Shown piece by piece: positions 29,166 to 38,206 of a DNA stretch of 64,000 bases. Source of the stretch: Corynebacterium phocae (GTDB taxonomy: Bacteria; Actinomycetota; Actinomycetes; Mycobacteriales; Mycobacteriaceae); the NCBI RefSeq assembly GCF_008693075.1, contig NZ_VXKJ01000043.1, positions 310,001-374,000 of the forward strand. The letters run 5' to 3'. Made by a program: the position numbers and the translations under genes. A model generated the notes under the pieces. That model did no database searches. It worked only from the letters and a program-made list of their open reading frames with translations, and was not told the DNA's origin. Position 1 is the stretch's first letter, and the number at the start of each line of letters is the position of its first letter.

Positions 29166-29435
29166 TTACGCGTTCTTCTTCTTGCGGCGAGCCATGCCAC
29201 CGAAGCGCTGGTTGAAGCGCTCGACGCGACCGGCCGTATCCATTACGCGCTGTGCACCGGTCCAGAATGGGTGGGACTCAGAGGTAACGTCAACAACGAT
29301 AAGTGGGTACTCATTTCCGTCTTCCCACTCGACCTTGCGGTCAGAGGAGGCGGTTGATTTGGTCAGGAACTGCGAGCCGGTGCCCGCGTCCTGGAAGACC
29401 ACGGGGTGGTAATCCGGGTGGATATCTTTCTTCAT
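29166..29435 (-). CDS. rpmE2: 50S ribosomal protein L31 type B
   Basis: 89 residues starting [27 protein letters not shown] and the FNQRFGG motif are typical of L31 type B. No CxxC zinc motif is present, so this is the zinc-independent form. The C-terminus is a basic ARRKKKNA tail. A GAGGGAAGA ribosome site precedes the ATG. It is divergent from the rpmB-rpmG-rpsN-rpsR cluster, 774 bp away, and the whole set is the cysteine-poor type often used under zinc limitation. Confidence 0.96.
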   Translation of the reverse strand: MKKDIHPDYHPVVFQDAGTGSQFLTKSTASSDRKVEWEDGNEYPLIVVDVTSESHPFWTGAQRVMDTAGRVERFNQRFGGMARRKKKNA

Positions 29436-29800
29436 ATAAATCTTCCCTCAGGGTTGAACTTCGAGTCGGTTCTTCTAGCTTATTGAACACAACGGCCGGC
29501 CACCGGGAACTACGCCACCAAAATTGGGCAACACCTTAAGTGATCCAACCGAAAATTCAAGCAGAAGATCGTGCTCGAGTTGGGATGTATAAATGTACAA
29601 AATGACCTCCCACCAGCAAAGGAGTCAGGCGAACTCGCACGAGCTCGCTAAACACCATCGCCGAATGGTCAGCAACTTTACATACTTTAGCGCTTTGATG
29701 CTGATTTGGAAAATTCCTACAACCCACGCCGGGAACGCCTACGGATAAACCCCAGCACCCCAACCGCCCCGCAGGCAGCTATGGCACGCGCGGCGGCTTT

Positions 29801-29930
29801 GCACCCTGGGCGGCTATACAAGCTTCGCACCGTGGGCGGCTATACAAGCTTCGCACCGTGGGCGGCTATACAATCTTTGCACCGTGGGCGCCCATACAAG
29901 CTTCGCACCGTGGGCGGCTATACAAACGGG
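29801..29930. repeat. Five tandem 26-bp repeats in the divergent ribosomal-protein intergenic region
   Basis: Units begin at 29801, 29827, 29853, 29879 and 29905 and share GCACCGTGGGCGGCTATACA followed by AGCTTC. The fourth has several changes, and a degenerate sixth unit may start at 29784. They lie in the 774-bp gap between rpmE2 and rpmB (29436-30209), which contains no gene I can support. Short frames across it merely translate the repeat. The array has no spacers, so it is not CRISPR. Confidence 0.85.
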
Positions 29931-30154
29931 TAAGGAAGATTGTTCACGCTACAATCCTCAGATGGCCACATCCACCACAGGGATTACAGCCACCCGGCAA
30001 GATTAGGTGAGATTAGGCAAAACCGGTCGGTAGCATGTAATATTTCCCATTGCTGTTGTCACAATGTACGTTTAATGCCCGTCACAATGTGTTTCAACCA
30101 CCATTTATGGCGCTCAACCTCACATTTTGTAGCGCGATTGCACCTCACGCAATG

Positions 30155-30171
30155 TTTAATGGTGGATTAAA
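30155..30171. promoter_or_regulatory. Inverted repeat upstream of rpmB
   Basis: TTTAAT-GGTGG-ATTAAA is a perfect 6-bp inverted repeat 38 bp before the rpmB start. Two GTCACAATGT direct repeats lie further up (about 30058 and 30080). This is a candidate operator. I could not match it to a remembered Zur consensus. Confidence 0.3.
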
Positions 30172-30209
30172 AGGAAGCATTGTTCGGGTTGCAAAGAGAA
30201 AGAAGACCC

Positions 30210-30446
30210 ATGTCGGCTATTTGCCAAGTAACGGGCCGCAAGCCGGAGTTCGGCAAGCAGGTCTCGCACTCGCACCGCCGCACTTCGCGCCGTTGGAACC
30301 CCAATGTGCAGCGTCGTCGCTACTACTTGCCCTCCGAGGGCCGCACCATCACCCTGACTGTATCCACCAAGGGCATCAAGATCATTGACCGCGACGGAAT
30401 TGAATCCGTTGTTGCAAAGATCCGCGCACGAGGAGAGAAGGTCTAA
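30210..30446 (+). CDS. rpmB: 50S ribosomal protein L28
   Basis: 78-residue protein starting [20 protein letters not shown], with [20 protein letters not shown] and ending [12 protein letters not shown], typical L28. Only one Cys remains, so the four-cysteine zinc site of C+ L28 is missing. The ATG at 30210 follows AGAGAAAGAAG. It is the first of four genes with 3-14 bp gaps. Confidence 0.96.
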   Translation: MSAICQVTGRKPEFGKQVSHSHRRTSRRWNPNVQRRRYYLPSEGRTITLTVSTKGIKIIDRDGIESVVAKIRARGEKV

Positions 30447-30449
30447 AAG

Positions 30450-30614
30450 ATGGCACGTAACGATATCCGTCCAATCATTAAGCTTAAGTCCACTGCGGGC
30501 ACCGGTTACACCTACGTGACCCGCAAGAATAAGCGCAACAATCCGGACCGTATTTCTTTGATGAAGTTCGATCCTGTAGTCCGCAAGCACGTCGAATTCC
30601 GCGAGGAGCGTTAA
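30450..30614 (+). CDS. rpmG: 50S ribosomal protein L33
   Basis: 54 residues, [21 protein letters not shown] through [21 protein letters not shown] to HVEFREER. Lacks the CxxC pairs of zinc-type L33. It starts 3 bp after the rpmB stop with AGGAGAGAAGG upstream and ends 3 bp before rpsN, so it is in the middle of an operon. Confidence 0.96.
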   Translation: MARNDIRPIIKLKSTAGTGYTYVTRKNKRNNPDRISLMKFDPVVRKHVEFREER

Positions 30615-30617
30615 TCT

Positions 30618-30923
30618 ATGGCTAAGAAGTCTAAGATTGCTAAGAACGAGCAGCGTAAGGAAATCGTCGCCCGCTACGCGGAGCGTCGCGCTGAGCTCAA
30701 GGCAATTATCAAAAACCCGAACACTACCGACGAAGAGCGCTTGGATGCGCAGTTCGAGCTGAACCGTCAGCCTCGTGACGCCTCCAAGTCCCGCGTTCGT
30801 AACCGTGACGCAGCCGACGGCCGCCCACGCGGTTACCTGCGTAAGTTCGGTCTGTCCCGTGTCCGTATGCGTGGCATGGCTCACCGTGGTGAGCTGCCTG
30901 GCGTCCGTAAGTCCAGCTGGTAA
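30618..30923 (+). CDS. rpsN: 30S ribosomal protein S14 (zinc-independent type)
   Basis: 101 residues: [20 protein letters not shown], then [21 protein letters not shown], ending [16 protein letters not shown]. This is the long, cysteine-free S14 form, as opposed to the 61-residue zinc form. Tight spacing to rpmG and rpsR indicates a single transcript. Confidence 0.97.
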   Translation: MAKKSKIAKNEQRKEIVARYAERRAELKAIIKNPNTTDEERLDAQFELNRQPRDASKSRVRNRDAADGRPRGYLRKFGLSRVRMRGMAHRGELPGVRKSSW

Positions 30924-30937
30924 AGAGGAGACTGAAA

Positions 30938-31192
30938 ATGGCTATTAAGCGCAATAACTCTAAGAAGTTCCGCATGGAACAGTCTCGTCGCCCTAAGAAG
31001 AACCCTCTCAAGGCTGAAGGCATCGAGACCGTCGATTACAAGGACACCAAGACCCTTCGTCTGTTCATCTCTGATCGACACAAGATTCGTTCGCGTCGCG
31101 TAACGGGTCTGACCCCACAGCAGCAGCGTCAGGTTGCTACTGCGGTAAAGAACGCTCGTGAAATGGCACTTCTGCCTTTCACCACCCGCTAA
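30938..31192 (+). CDS. rpsR: 30S ribosomal protein S18
   Basis: 84 residues, starting [22 protein letters not shown]. The core [18 protein letters not shown] is followed by [21 protein letters not shown]. The CPFC-type zinc residues of other S18 proteins are absent. Last gene of the rpmB-rpmG-rpsN-rpsR operon, followed by a strong terminator. Confidence 0.96.
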   Translation: MAIKRNNSKKFRMEQSRRPKKNPLKAEGIETVDYKDTKTLRLFISDRHKIRSRRVTGLTPQQQRQVATAVKNAREMALLPFTTR

Positions 31193-31233
31193 TTTTCTAG
31201 CGAGGGTTTTCAAAACAGCGTTGTGACTCAAGT

Positions 31234-31282
31234 AAGTCCACCCGTTTCCTGTTCAAGGAAACGCGGTGGCTTTTGCTTTTTC
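31234..31282 (+). terminator. Intrinsic terminator after rpsR
   Basis: AAGTCCACC-GTTTCC pairs with GGAAAC-GGTGGCTT around TGTTCAA, followed by TTTTGCTTTTTCT. It ends the ribosomal protein operon 41 bp after rpsR. Confidence 0.9.
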
Positions 31283-31418
31283 TAACCAACCCCCACCGCA
31301 CAGGCTGGCGTGAGCCCGGGTTCGGGTTCCTTGCTGGCTTTCCGGGCTGAGTCGAGTCCCGGTGCATTTGATTGCTAAGGTGGAACCGTTATTCCACGTG
31401 GAAAGGTCCGGCAACACC

Positions 31419-32201
31419 ATGGCTTTGCATCAATCACTTCTTGACCTAGGCGAGCAAGCTGCGCGCTGTAGTACCACAGCCACCGCCAAAGGGGTTCTGG
31501 CGGAGGCCACAGACTTAATCCGCAACGCTTTGTTCCACCGCGAGCAGGAAACTGCGCTTTCCGCGTGGTACTCACGGCTGTTGAGCGATGTGGTGCGCTC
31601 CCCCGCGCTGGCCCCGCATACGGGCGAAGTCCGCTTGACCGGCTCCGTGGCGCTGGGGGACGCCTCCCCCACGGCCACCGTCCGGTGGTTGGGTTCCAGC
31701 CCGGAGTTGGAGGAGCTGCTTTCCGCCGTTGGGATCAAGGGTGAGCAAGCCAAAGATAGCCTGCCCCATCGCGTGGACTCAGGGCTTCCTGTAGGTATCG
31801 ACGGAGAAAAACAGCTCTTTCGTGCCGCCTTGGAGCAGCGACCACCGGCCGTGCAGATCTCTAACGGGCTGCCCGACCCCACGCAAGCGGTAGACTTCAA
31901 AGCTTTTCTCCTGTTACCCATCCAGTCCTTGGCACGGTGGGCTGCGCCTTCTCCGCGCCCCACCCCGGACCGCCTGGCGATAGGCTTGGAGAGGGAGCTA
32001 TTAACCCCCGAGGAATTCGAATCCCTCAACCAGGCGTGGAAAACCGGGTTGGCGTTGGACTACCGAAACTGGTTAGACGGCGTGGACGTCTACTCCCGGG
32101 AGCTTCAGGTCCGGGACTTAGCCGCGCTGGATAGGACTGCGTACGGGGCGGCTTGCTGGATGGTGGCCGGGGCCTTTGATTCGATAAAGGTCCGCCACTA
32201 A
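31419..32201 (+). CDS. DUF294-type putative nucleotidyltransferase
   Basis: 260 residues from the ATG at 31419. A helical N-terminal domain (about 1-75) leads to EVRLTGSVALGDASPTATVRW, which resembles the GS motif of DUF294 nucleotidyltransferase-like domains. The C-terminal substrate-binding domain has DFKAFLLLPIQSLARWAA. The usual catalytic acidic pair after the GS motif is not obvious, so activity is uncertain. A GTG at 31362 would add 19 residues; the GGAAAGG at 31399 fits the later start weakly. It lies between rpsR and amtR, a conserved position in corynebacteria. Confidence 0.82.
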   Translation: MALHQSLLDLGEQAARCSTTATAKGVLAEATDLIRNALFHREQETALSAWYSRLLSDVVRSPALAPHTGEVRLTGSVALGDASPTATVRWLGSSPELEELLSAVGIKGEQAKDSLPHRVDSGLPVGIDGEKQLFRAALEQRPPAVQISNGLPDPTQAVDFKAFLLLPIQSLARWAAPSPRPTPDRLAIGLERELLTPEEFESLNQAWKTGLALDYRNWLDGVDVYSRELQVRDLAALDRTAYGAACWMVAGAFDSIKVRH

Positions 32202-32249
32202 CCAAATCCGGTAGGTTCGTATATTGTTGTTTTGTTAAGGCAATTGACT

Positions 32250-32271
32250 GGGCGTCCGTGACGCCCCCTTT
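32250..32271 (+). terminator. Short GC hairpin plus T run just before amtR
   Basis: GGGCGT-CCGTG-ACGCCC followed by CCTTTTT ends 20 bp before the amtR ATG. It terminates the DUF294 transcript or, if transcription starts upstream, would act as an attenuator in the amtR leader. Confidence 0.7.
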
Positions 32272-32290
32272 TTGAAGGGATTTTTCATCT

Positions 32291-32983
32291 ATGGCTGGAG
32301 CTGTGGGCAGGCCGCGTAAACAAAGCCCTCGCAGGCGCGGAAGCACCGCCCGCGAGGAAATTTTGGACGCGTCCTCGGAGCTGTTTACCACCCAGGGCTT
32401 TGCCACCACTTCTACGCACCAAATTGCTGAGGCCGTTGGAATCAGGCAGGCCTCGTTGTACTACCACTTCCCTTCCAAGACCGAAATCTTTCTCACGCTG
32501 CTCAATTCCACCATTGAGCCCTCGCTGCACTTGGCGGAAGAGCTCTCCGCCAGTGACGCCGCCCCGGAGTTACGCCTCTGGGCTCTTGTTGCGGCGGAGG
32601 TCCGGTTGCTCCTTACCAGCGGCTGGAACGTAGGGCGTCTATACCAGCTGCCTGTGGCCAACTCTGAAGAGTTTGCTGAATACCACCAAGCGCGCACGAC
32701 CTTGCAGAACAACTTCCGGGAGCTTGCCCAAGAGATTGTGGGGGAAGATGACCCGCGCGTGGAGTTGCCTTTCCACATCGCGCTGTCCGTTATTGAGATG
32801 CGCCCCAATAACGGCACACCCCCGTACGTGGCCCAGCAATCCATCCCGGACACGGCCTGCATGTTGGCGGACGCGGTCCTAGCGGTCTTGGGTGCCAAAC
32901 CGCCCGAGGACCGCTACCAGGCCACGTTGGACTTGCTCAAGCACCGCAAGGACACTTTCAAGGCCCCCGCCAAGAGCAAGTAG
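32291..32983 (+). CDS. amtR: TetR-family master regulator of nitrogen control AmtR
   Basis: Represses ammonium uptake and assimilation genes (amtB, glnK, gltBD, urease genes) in nitrogen-replete cells and is released by adenylylated GlnK. The 230 residues begin MAGAVGRPRKQSPRRRGS. The HTH domain contains QGFATTSTHQIAEAVGIRQA and SLYYHFPSKTEIFLTLL, nearly identical to C. glutamicum AmtR, as is WNVGRLYQLP in the ligand domain. The AAGGGA about 11 bp before the ATG is a plausible ribosome site. None of its known target genes lies in this window. Confidence 0.96.
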   Translation: MAGAVGRPRKQSPRRRGSTAREEILDASSELFTTQGFATTSTHQIAEAVGIRQASLYYHFPSKTEIFLTLLNSTIEPSLHLAEELSASDAAPELRLWALVAAEVRLLLTSGWNVGRLYQLPVANSEEFAEYHQARTTLQNNFRELAQEIVGEDDPRVELPFHIALSVIEMRPNNGTPPYVAQQSIPDTACMLADAVLAVLGAKPPEDRYQATLDLLKHRKDTFKAPAKSK

Positions 32984-33010
32984 GACAAGAACTAACAAGC
33001 AGTCAAAAGA

Positions 33011-33046
33011 AACAACCCCAAGGTTTTTAAAAACCTTGGGGTTGTT
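33011..33046. terminator. Perfect bidirectional terminator palindrome
   Basis: An 18-bp perfect inverted repeat (AACAACCCCAAGGTTTTT and its complement) without a loop spacer, between convergent amtR and the Pro/Gln-rich protein gene. The central TTTTTAAAAA gives U-rich folds on both strands. Confidence 0.85.
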
Positions 33047-33070
33047 GCGGTCTAGCGGTGGCACCGGTTC

Positions 33071-33976
33071 TTACCAGATGTCAACCTTAGCGCCGTCTCC
33101 GCCCTCGCAGCGCACAATGTCAGCGCCGCTGCAAAACATTTCATACGCAAACCCTGTCACCGGGGACACCGCCGTGATAGCCACGTTGGTGCGGCCTGTT
33201 TCCTCACGGGCCTGGGTAAACGCTTGGTACACCACGCCTGCGAATTCCTCCGACGTCATTTCATTGGCGGGCACGTAGTTGATGTACCTTGCCGGCGGGG
33301 CTGCCGGGGCGTTCGCGTCCTCCGGGGTGGCCGGCGCGGTGGTTGTTTCTACTGCGGTGGTTGTTTCTACTGCGGTAGTTTCCGGGGTGGTCTCCGCGGG
33401 TGCCTCGGTGGTTGGTTCTTCAACGACAGACGTAGGTTCTTCGAACTCGGTAACAACCACTACCGAGGGTTCTGGCTCTGGTGCACCTGCGTTACCGAAA
33501 AAGCCCATGCGGTAGGCAAGATAAGCCCCACTAACCGCCACGAGGGCCAGCAGCAATACCGTGATTAGGGCCACTACTGCCCCGCCGCCGCCGGAACGCT
33601 GCGGCGCGGCAGGGGCCACCGGAACCTGCGCGGGGGGCACGGGCTGCTGGTACTGCGGTTGTTGGTACTGCGGTTGTTGGTACTGCGGTTGCTGGTACTG
33701 CGGGGCCTGCTGGTACTGCACCTGCTGAGGTTGTTGATACTGAGCCTGTGGCGGTTGCTGGTACGCAGCGGTCTGTGGGAACTCCTGGCGCGGCCGGGGC
33801 TGGGGCTCTGGGCCCAGGGCCTCGGTGGGGATGTTCATCTCTGCGGTGTGACCATCCTGCGACCAGTCATAGCCCGGCTCGGGCTTGGAGTGTGCACCGC
33901 GCCCGGCCCCTGATTGGCCGGTTGCCTTGGATCCTTTGCCGGAACCGCCCGCTGTGTGTGAATTAGGTGGCGTCAT
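33071..33976 (-). CDS. Pro/Gln-rich single-pass membrane protein, unknown function
   Basis: 301 residues from the ATG at 33976. The N-terminal half is disordered, with many QYQQP units (about 85-125). A single membrane helix lies at about 137-158. An acidic Thr/Glu/Pro-rich stalk with repeated AVETTT follows (about 180-225). The C-terminal domain has two Cys (EMFCSGADIVRCEGG) that could form a disulfide outside the cell. It resembles corynebacterial proteins encoded between amtR and purH. A TAAGAC element near the ATG suggests a leaderless transcript. No catalytic motif is seen. Confidence 0.8.
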   Translation of the reverse strand: MTPPNSHTAGGSGKGSKATGQSGAGRGAHSKPEPGYDWSQDGHTAEMNIPTEALGPEPQPRPRQEFPQTAAYQQPPQAQYQQPQQVQYQQAPQYQQPQYQQPQYQQPQYQQPVPPAQVPVAPAAPQRSGGGGAVVALITVLLLALVAVSGAYLAYRMGFFGNAGAPEPEPSVVVVTEFEEPTSVVEEPTTEAPAETTPETTAVETTTAVETTTAPATPEDANAPAAPPARYINYVPANEMTSEEFAGVVYQAFTQAREETGRTNVAITAVSPVTGFAYEMFCSGADIVRCEGGDGAKVDIW

Positions 33977-34153
33977 AAGTGGTCTTAAGCTCCCCAATGG
34001 TCTGAGTATGAGATGGAAAAATCAGTAGTGCCTAGTATGTCATGTTTGCCCGCCAGTGTTCCAAGCCACTTGCCCGGCCGGGTTCGCCGCAGCGCAGGTG
34101 CGCCGTGTGAAAAACGGCTGTTAGTACGGCCGTGGTGGCCCGCTAACCTATGG

Positions 34154-34191
34154 CAATCCCCGCCGCGACCGGGAGGTCACGGCGGGGATTG
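34154..34191 (-). terminator. Hairpin downstream of purH
   Basis: CAATCCCCGCCG pairs with CGGCGGGGATTG (12 bp, 14-base loop) 26 bp beyond the purH stop. There is no clear T run, so it may be a weak terminator or mRNA end stabiliser. The remaining 33977-34153 holds no gene. Confidence 0.6.
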
Positions 34192-34216
34192 ACGGTGGCA
34201 CTAGGCGCGTTAACTC

Positions 34217-35755
34217 CTAGTGGAAGAAGTGGCGGGTGCCGGTTAAGTACATGGTGACCCCGGCGGCCTTGGCCGCCGCAATGACTTCCTCGTCGCGGAT
34301 GGAGCCACCCGGCTGCACCACGGCTTTCACGCCGGCGTCAAGGAGTACCTGCAGGCCGTCGGCGAACGGGAAGAACGCGTCCGATGCCGCGAAGGAACCC
34401 TCTGCACGATTCTCACCATCACCCAGTGAGTTGGCGCGCTCAACGGCCAGTTTGGCCGAGTCCACGCGGTTGACCTGGCCCATGCCCACGCCCACGGTGG
34501 CATTGTCCTTGGCCAGCAAAATGGCGTTGGACTTTACCGCGCGGACTGCCCGCCACGCGAATTCCAGCTGCGCCAAGTCCTCATCGCTCAGGGGCTCACC
34601 GGTGGCAAGCTCCCAGTTCTCCGGCTTATCGCCGGCGGCCTGGTAGGTGTCCGGTTCCTGGGTGAGCACCCCGCCGGAGATGTGTTTGATTTCCTCAGTT
34701 GGGGCTTCGTGCTTTGCTACCAGGATCCGCAGGTTCTTCTTGGTCTTGAGGATTTCCACGGCCTCATCTTCAAAGGAGGGCGCCACAATTACTTCGGTGA
34801 AGATGTCCTTGACCTGCTCGGCCATCTCGCGGGTTACCTCGCGGTTAACTGCAATCACGCCGCCAAAGGCGGATAGGGGGTCACACGCGTGCGCGGCGCG
34901 GTGGGCGGCGGCAATGGATTCATCGGATACCGCAATACCGCACGGGTTGGCATGCTTGATAATGGCTACGCACGGGCGCTCGTGGTCCCAGGCGGCGCGC
35001 CAGGCGGCATCGGCGTCTTGGTAGTTGTTATACGACATCTCCTTGCCTCCCAACTGCTGGGCGTTGGCCACGCCGGTGGTGCCGGTGCTGCGGACGGTGG
35101 CGGCCTGGTGGGCGTTCTCCCCGTAACGCAGGGCCTTAGAAGCGGAGCCAACAGAGGCATCGGAAAGCTGCTCTACAAACCAGGCGGACACGGCGGCGTC
35201 ATAATCGGCGGTGTGCAAGAACGCATCCCGTGCCAGCTCGCGGCGCTGCGCGATGTTAAAGCCGCCCTCCTTAACCGCTTCGATGACCTCGGTGTAGCGG
35301 GCTGGCTCCACCACAATTGCCACCGAGGGGTGGTTCTTAGCCGCCGCGCGCACCATGGAAGGCCCGCCAATATCAATCTGCTCCACGCACTCATCAAAGC
35401 TAGCGCCAGAAGCCACCGTCTCCCGGAAAGGATAAAGGTTGACCACAACTAGCTGGAAGGCCTCCACTCCCAACTCCGCGAGCTGGCTCAGGTGATCTTC
35501 CTTGCGGGTATCCGCCAAAATACCGGCGTGGACCTTGGGGTGTAGCGTCTTGACGCGTCCTTCCAGGCACTCCGGGAACCCGGTGACTTTTTCCACCGGA
35601 GTCACGTCAATGCCCAGCTCAGCGATCTTGCCGGCGGTAGAACCGGTGGAGACAATCTCCACGCCTTGGGAGTCAAGCGCGCGGGCCAAATCCTCCAGCC
35701 CGGTCTTGTCATAAACACTGATAAGGGCGCGTTTGATGGGTTTGATGTCGGTCAT
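34217..35755 (-). CDS. purH: Bifunctional AICAR formyltransferase/IMP cyclohydrolase
   Basis: Catalyses the last two steps to IMP. The 512-residue length is standard. The N-terminal MGS-like cyclohydrolase domain has [31 protein letters not shown] and [10 protein letters not shown]. The C-terminal transformylase has [25 protein letters not shown] and the closing [13 protein letters not shown]-like segment (here [13 protein letters not shown]). It follows purN by 9 bp; the pair forms the purNH operon known in C. glutamicum. Confidence 0.98.
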   Translation of the reverse strand: MTDIKPIKRALISVYDKTGLEDLARALDSQGVEIVSTGSTAGKIAELGIDVTPVEKVTGFPECLEGRVKTLHPKVHAGILADTRKEDHLSQLAELGVEAFQLVVVNLYPFRETVASGASFDECVEQIDIGGPSMVRAAAKNHPSVAIVVEPARYTEVIEAVKEGGFNIAQRRELARDAFLHTADYDAAVSAWFVEQLSDASVGSASKALRYGENAHQAATVRSTGTTGVANAQQLGGKEMSYNNYQDADAAWRAAWDHERPCVAIIKHANPCGIAVSDESIAAAHRAAHACDPLSAFGGVIAVNREVTREMAEQVKDIFTEVIVAPSFEDEAVEILKTKKNLRILVAKHEAPTEEIKHISGGVLTQEPDTYQAAGDKPENWELATGEPLSDEDLAQLEFAWRAVRAVKSNAILLAKDNATVGVGMGQVNRVDSAKLAVERANSLGDGENRAEGSFAASDAFFPFADGLQVLLDAGVKAVVQPGGSIRDEEVIAAAKAAGVTMYLTGTRHFFH

Positions 35756-35764
35756 GGTGCTCCT

Positions 35765-36382
35765 TTAAGAGATGGGGGTGATAACTAGGCAGTTGCCCTC
35801 AATGCGGGCGTGGCGCAGGACTTCCACAATGAGCTCACGCTCTACTTCCTTGATGCGCTCGTGCAGGCTGGATTCATCATCTGCCGGCAGCACGGTGACC
35901 GGCCGCTGGGCGATGATCTTTCCGGTGTCCACGCCGCTGTCAATGAAGTGGACAGTAGATCCCGTTACCTTCACTCCATACGCCAGGGCGTCACGCACGC
36001 CGTGGGCGCCTGGAAACGACGGCAACAAGGCCGGGTGGGTATTAATGGCGCGGCCCTCAAACTTCTCTAGGAACCCCGCACCCAGAACCCTCATAAAACC
36101 GGCTGAAACCACCGCGTCCGGCTGCCCAATGGCAGCGGCCAAGCGGTGGTTCCATTCTTCGCGGTTAGTGGTTGGGCCCTTGCCCAACTCAACAACCTCA
36201 GTGTCAATGCCGGCGGCTTGCGCGCGCTCAATGCCTTGGCATTGCACGTCAGCCACAACCTTGACCACCTGATATCGGTCATCTTGGTGTTCGATGATGT
36301 TCTGCAAAAGTGAGCCCGTACCGGAGACTAAAACTGCCACCTGCAAGGGCTGCTGTGATGTTGTATTAACTGTGGAAGTCAC
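35765..36382 (-). CDS. purN: Phosphoribosylglycinamide formyltransferase
   Basis: Transfers formyl from 10-formyl-THF to GAR in purine synthesis. The core reads VAVLVSGTGSLLQNIIEH, AGFMRVLG, NTHPALLPSFPGAHG and VTGSTVHFIDSGVDTG, including the catalytic Asn-His-Asp set. Two starts are possible: ATG 36394 or GTG 36382. TATGAT ends seven bases before the GTG, so I prefer a leaderless GTG start giving 205 residues. Coupled to purH downstream. Confidence 0.94.
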   Translation of the reverse strand: MTSTVNTTSQQPLQVAVLVSGTGSLLQNIIEHQDDRYQVVKVVADVQCQGIERAQAAGIDTEVVELGKGPTTNREEWNHRLAAAIGQPDAVVSAGFMRVLGAGFLEKFEGRAINTHPALLPSFPGAHGVRDALAYGVKVTGSTVHFIDSGVDTGKIIAQRPVTVLPADDESSLHERIKEVERELIVEVLRHARIEGNCLVITPIS

Positions 36383-36442
36383 AACGGAAATCATAGACGC
36401 TGCCAGGGGCTTTTTGGAAACCGCCCGCCACAGGAAAAAATT

Positions 36443-38206
36443 TCAGCCGCGCCCCGCGGGTGTATTGCCCTGGCTTCCAGGCTCATCATATTCATCGTGC
36501 TCGATGACCTCCCCGGCGGCAGGCGGGTTGGAGTCTTCCAGGTCCAGGGTGTCATTCAACCCTGCGGCCGGTGGGGTGGCAGTGGGCCGCGTTTCTACAA
36601 TTTCCCCGTCCAGAATCAGTGTTTCTTCTATCCGTTTCCCTGCACCCGGGGAGCCTGGGCTTGCCCCGGCGTCCGCGCCGTTCCCCGCTACCCCGGTGAC
36701 GCCGATAATCTCGGTATCATCTTCGGCTATGGGGTCCTGCTCGAGTTCCTGGTCTGTAGCCGCGGCCGCAGCTGCTTCCGGAGCCGGGCTATCCTCCGCG
36801 CCTGCGGGATCGTCTTCCTGTGCGGAATCTACGGGGGCCTGCGCGGGCTCTGCCTCATCGGTTCCCGGTTCCGCCGCGGCCTGGGTGTCCGTGGTATCTG
36901 CTGGAAGTTCGGCGTCTTGCTGGATATCCTGCGCACCCGCGTGCCCGTTGCGGTGGGCCACCATCCAGGCCATGGCCACGGCCAGACCGATGCCTGCGGT
37001 CCAGGCAGCGGATAGGCCCACGGTAAGCCAGAACATGGGGCCGATGAACCCGTAGGAGCCCATCATTCCGGTTCCCAGCCAAGCGATGAAGGCGCTAAAG
37101 ACCGCGGCCCACGCACCGGTGGCCAGTGCCTGCAGGATGGTGGGGCGGCTGCGCCAGACCGCCGCCAGAGCGGCGAGCAAGGGCAGCACCAGCAGGACTG
37201 GCGCCCAGGCGGCGGAACTGCCCGGGGCAATTGCGGCAATAGGCAGCGGAGGCAGGGCAACCAGGTGGGTGTCAAACAGGGAAAGGCTGGCGTTGCCAAT
37301 GTGGAACTCCGCGCCCAGCAAGACGGTGCCCACGGCGATGATGGCGTTGGGGATGTACGCGATACTCAGCGCGATGATGCTGGTTAGTCCCAGACCGGAA
37401 AGGTTGGGGTACTCCTGCAGCAGCGTGAGCTGGCGGTCCCAGCCGGCCGCGAAGAGCACCAGAACCACCACGGCGGAGAGCGCGGCTAGCAAGCCCAAAA
37501 AGCGGATGGCCGTCACGGCTGAGTCCACAATAAAGGCCGGGACGTTGTAGCGCCGGGCAAGCGCCCGCCACAACCGGGGTGACATTCCCACTGCCATGGC
37601 CAGAAGGTGAAAGACAACAATCTTGACTAAAGCCGGAACAAGCGGTGGGGGCAGGGTGTCATAAACCTTGGCGGCGTCCCACAGCATGAACCAAGCGGTG
37701 AGCCCAAAGGCCAAGGGGACGATAACCACGGAGGCCAGCAGGATCCCCAGATCCGTGATGCTCACCCGTTTGCGCACGGCCGTGTAGACCCGCCGGGCTA
37801 CCATGACAAACAGCAACACGGCGGGCAGCAGCGGCACGAACGCCAGCTGGATATCCGCGGCGCTCACGCCCACACCGTTGGCCACCATCCAGGAATGGGC
37901 GATGGCAGTGGGCAACCAGGCCATGGGCGAGGCGGTAAGCAGCACGACGGCCAGGCACACGGCCACGATGAGGGCAAACATGGCCCCGTCAGCTACTAGT
38001 ACTGACAAAACACCGCGCCTGATGCGGGCCGGCATGGACAACTGCCGGGTATCCACCCGTGCCTGCGCGTTGTCACGGACCTTGGTGGCCACGCGGGAAA
38101 CGGCGTTACGCTTTGCGCGGGGGGCGGCAGGTTGGCTAGCGCCGCCCCGTGAGGCTGATGACTGACGGCGGCCGGAACGCGAAGTAGGGCTGGTTTTTCT
38201 GTTCAT
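36443..38206 (-). CDS. Large polytopic membrane protein (DUF6350-like)
   Basis: 587 residues from the ATG at 38206, which has GGAAAG upstream. An Arg/Ser-rich basic tail (about 1-60) precedes ten or more hydrophobic helices (about 65-420). A long acidic Ala/Glu/Asp C-terminal tail (about 430-587) follows. No transport signature is recognisable. The position beside purN is conserved in corynebacteria, where it is annotated only as a membrane protein. The frame extends to 38320, but homology-like sequence starts at MNRKTS. The role is unknown. Confidence 0.85.
   Translation of the reverse strand: MNRKTSPTSRSGRRQSSASRGGASQPAAPRAKRNAVSRVATKVRDNAQARVDTRQLSMPARIRRGVLSVLVADGAMFALIVAVCLAVVLLTASPMAWLPTAIAHSWMVANGVGVSAADIQLAFVPLLPAVLLFVMVARRVYTAVRKRVSITDLGILLASVVIVPLAFGLTAWFMLWDAAKVYDTLPPPLVPALVKIVVFHLLAMAVGMSPRLWRALARRYNVPAFIVDSAVTAIRFLGLLAALSAVVVLVLFAAGWDRQLTLLQEYPNLSGLGLTSIIALSIAYIPNAIIAVGTVLLGAEFHIGNASLSLFDTHLVALPPLPIAAIAPGSSAAWAPVLLVLPLLAALAAVWRSRPTILQALATGAWAAVFSAFIAWLGTGMMGSYGFIGPMFWLTVGLSAAWTAGIGLAVAMAWMVAHRNGHAGAQDIQQDAELPADTTDTQAAAEPGTDEAEPAQAPVDSAQEDDPAGAEDSPAPEAAAAAATDQELEQDPIAEDDTEIIGVTGVAGNGADAGASPGSPGAGKRIEETLILDGEIVETRPTATPPAAGLNDTLDLEDSNPPAAGEVIEHDEYDEPGSQGNTPAGRG

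Noticed and set aside
29706-29933. A 75-codon frame across the 26-bp repeats, and the idea of a CRISPR array
   Set aside because: The frame only translates the repeat with frame changes each 26 bp. Units are contiguous with no spacers and no cas genes are nearby.
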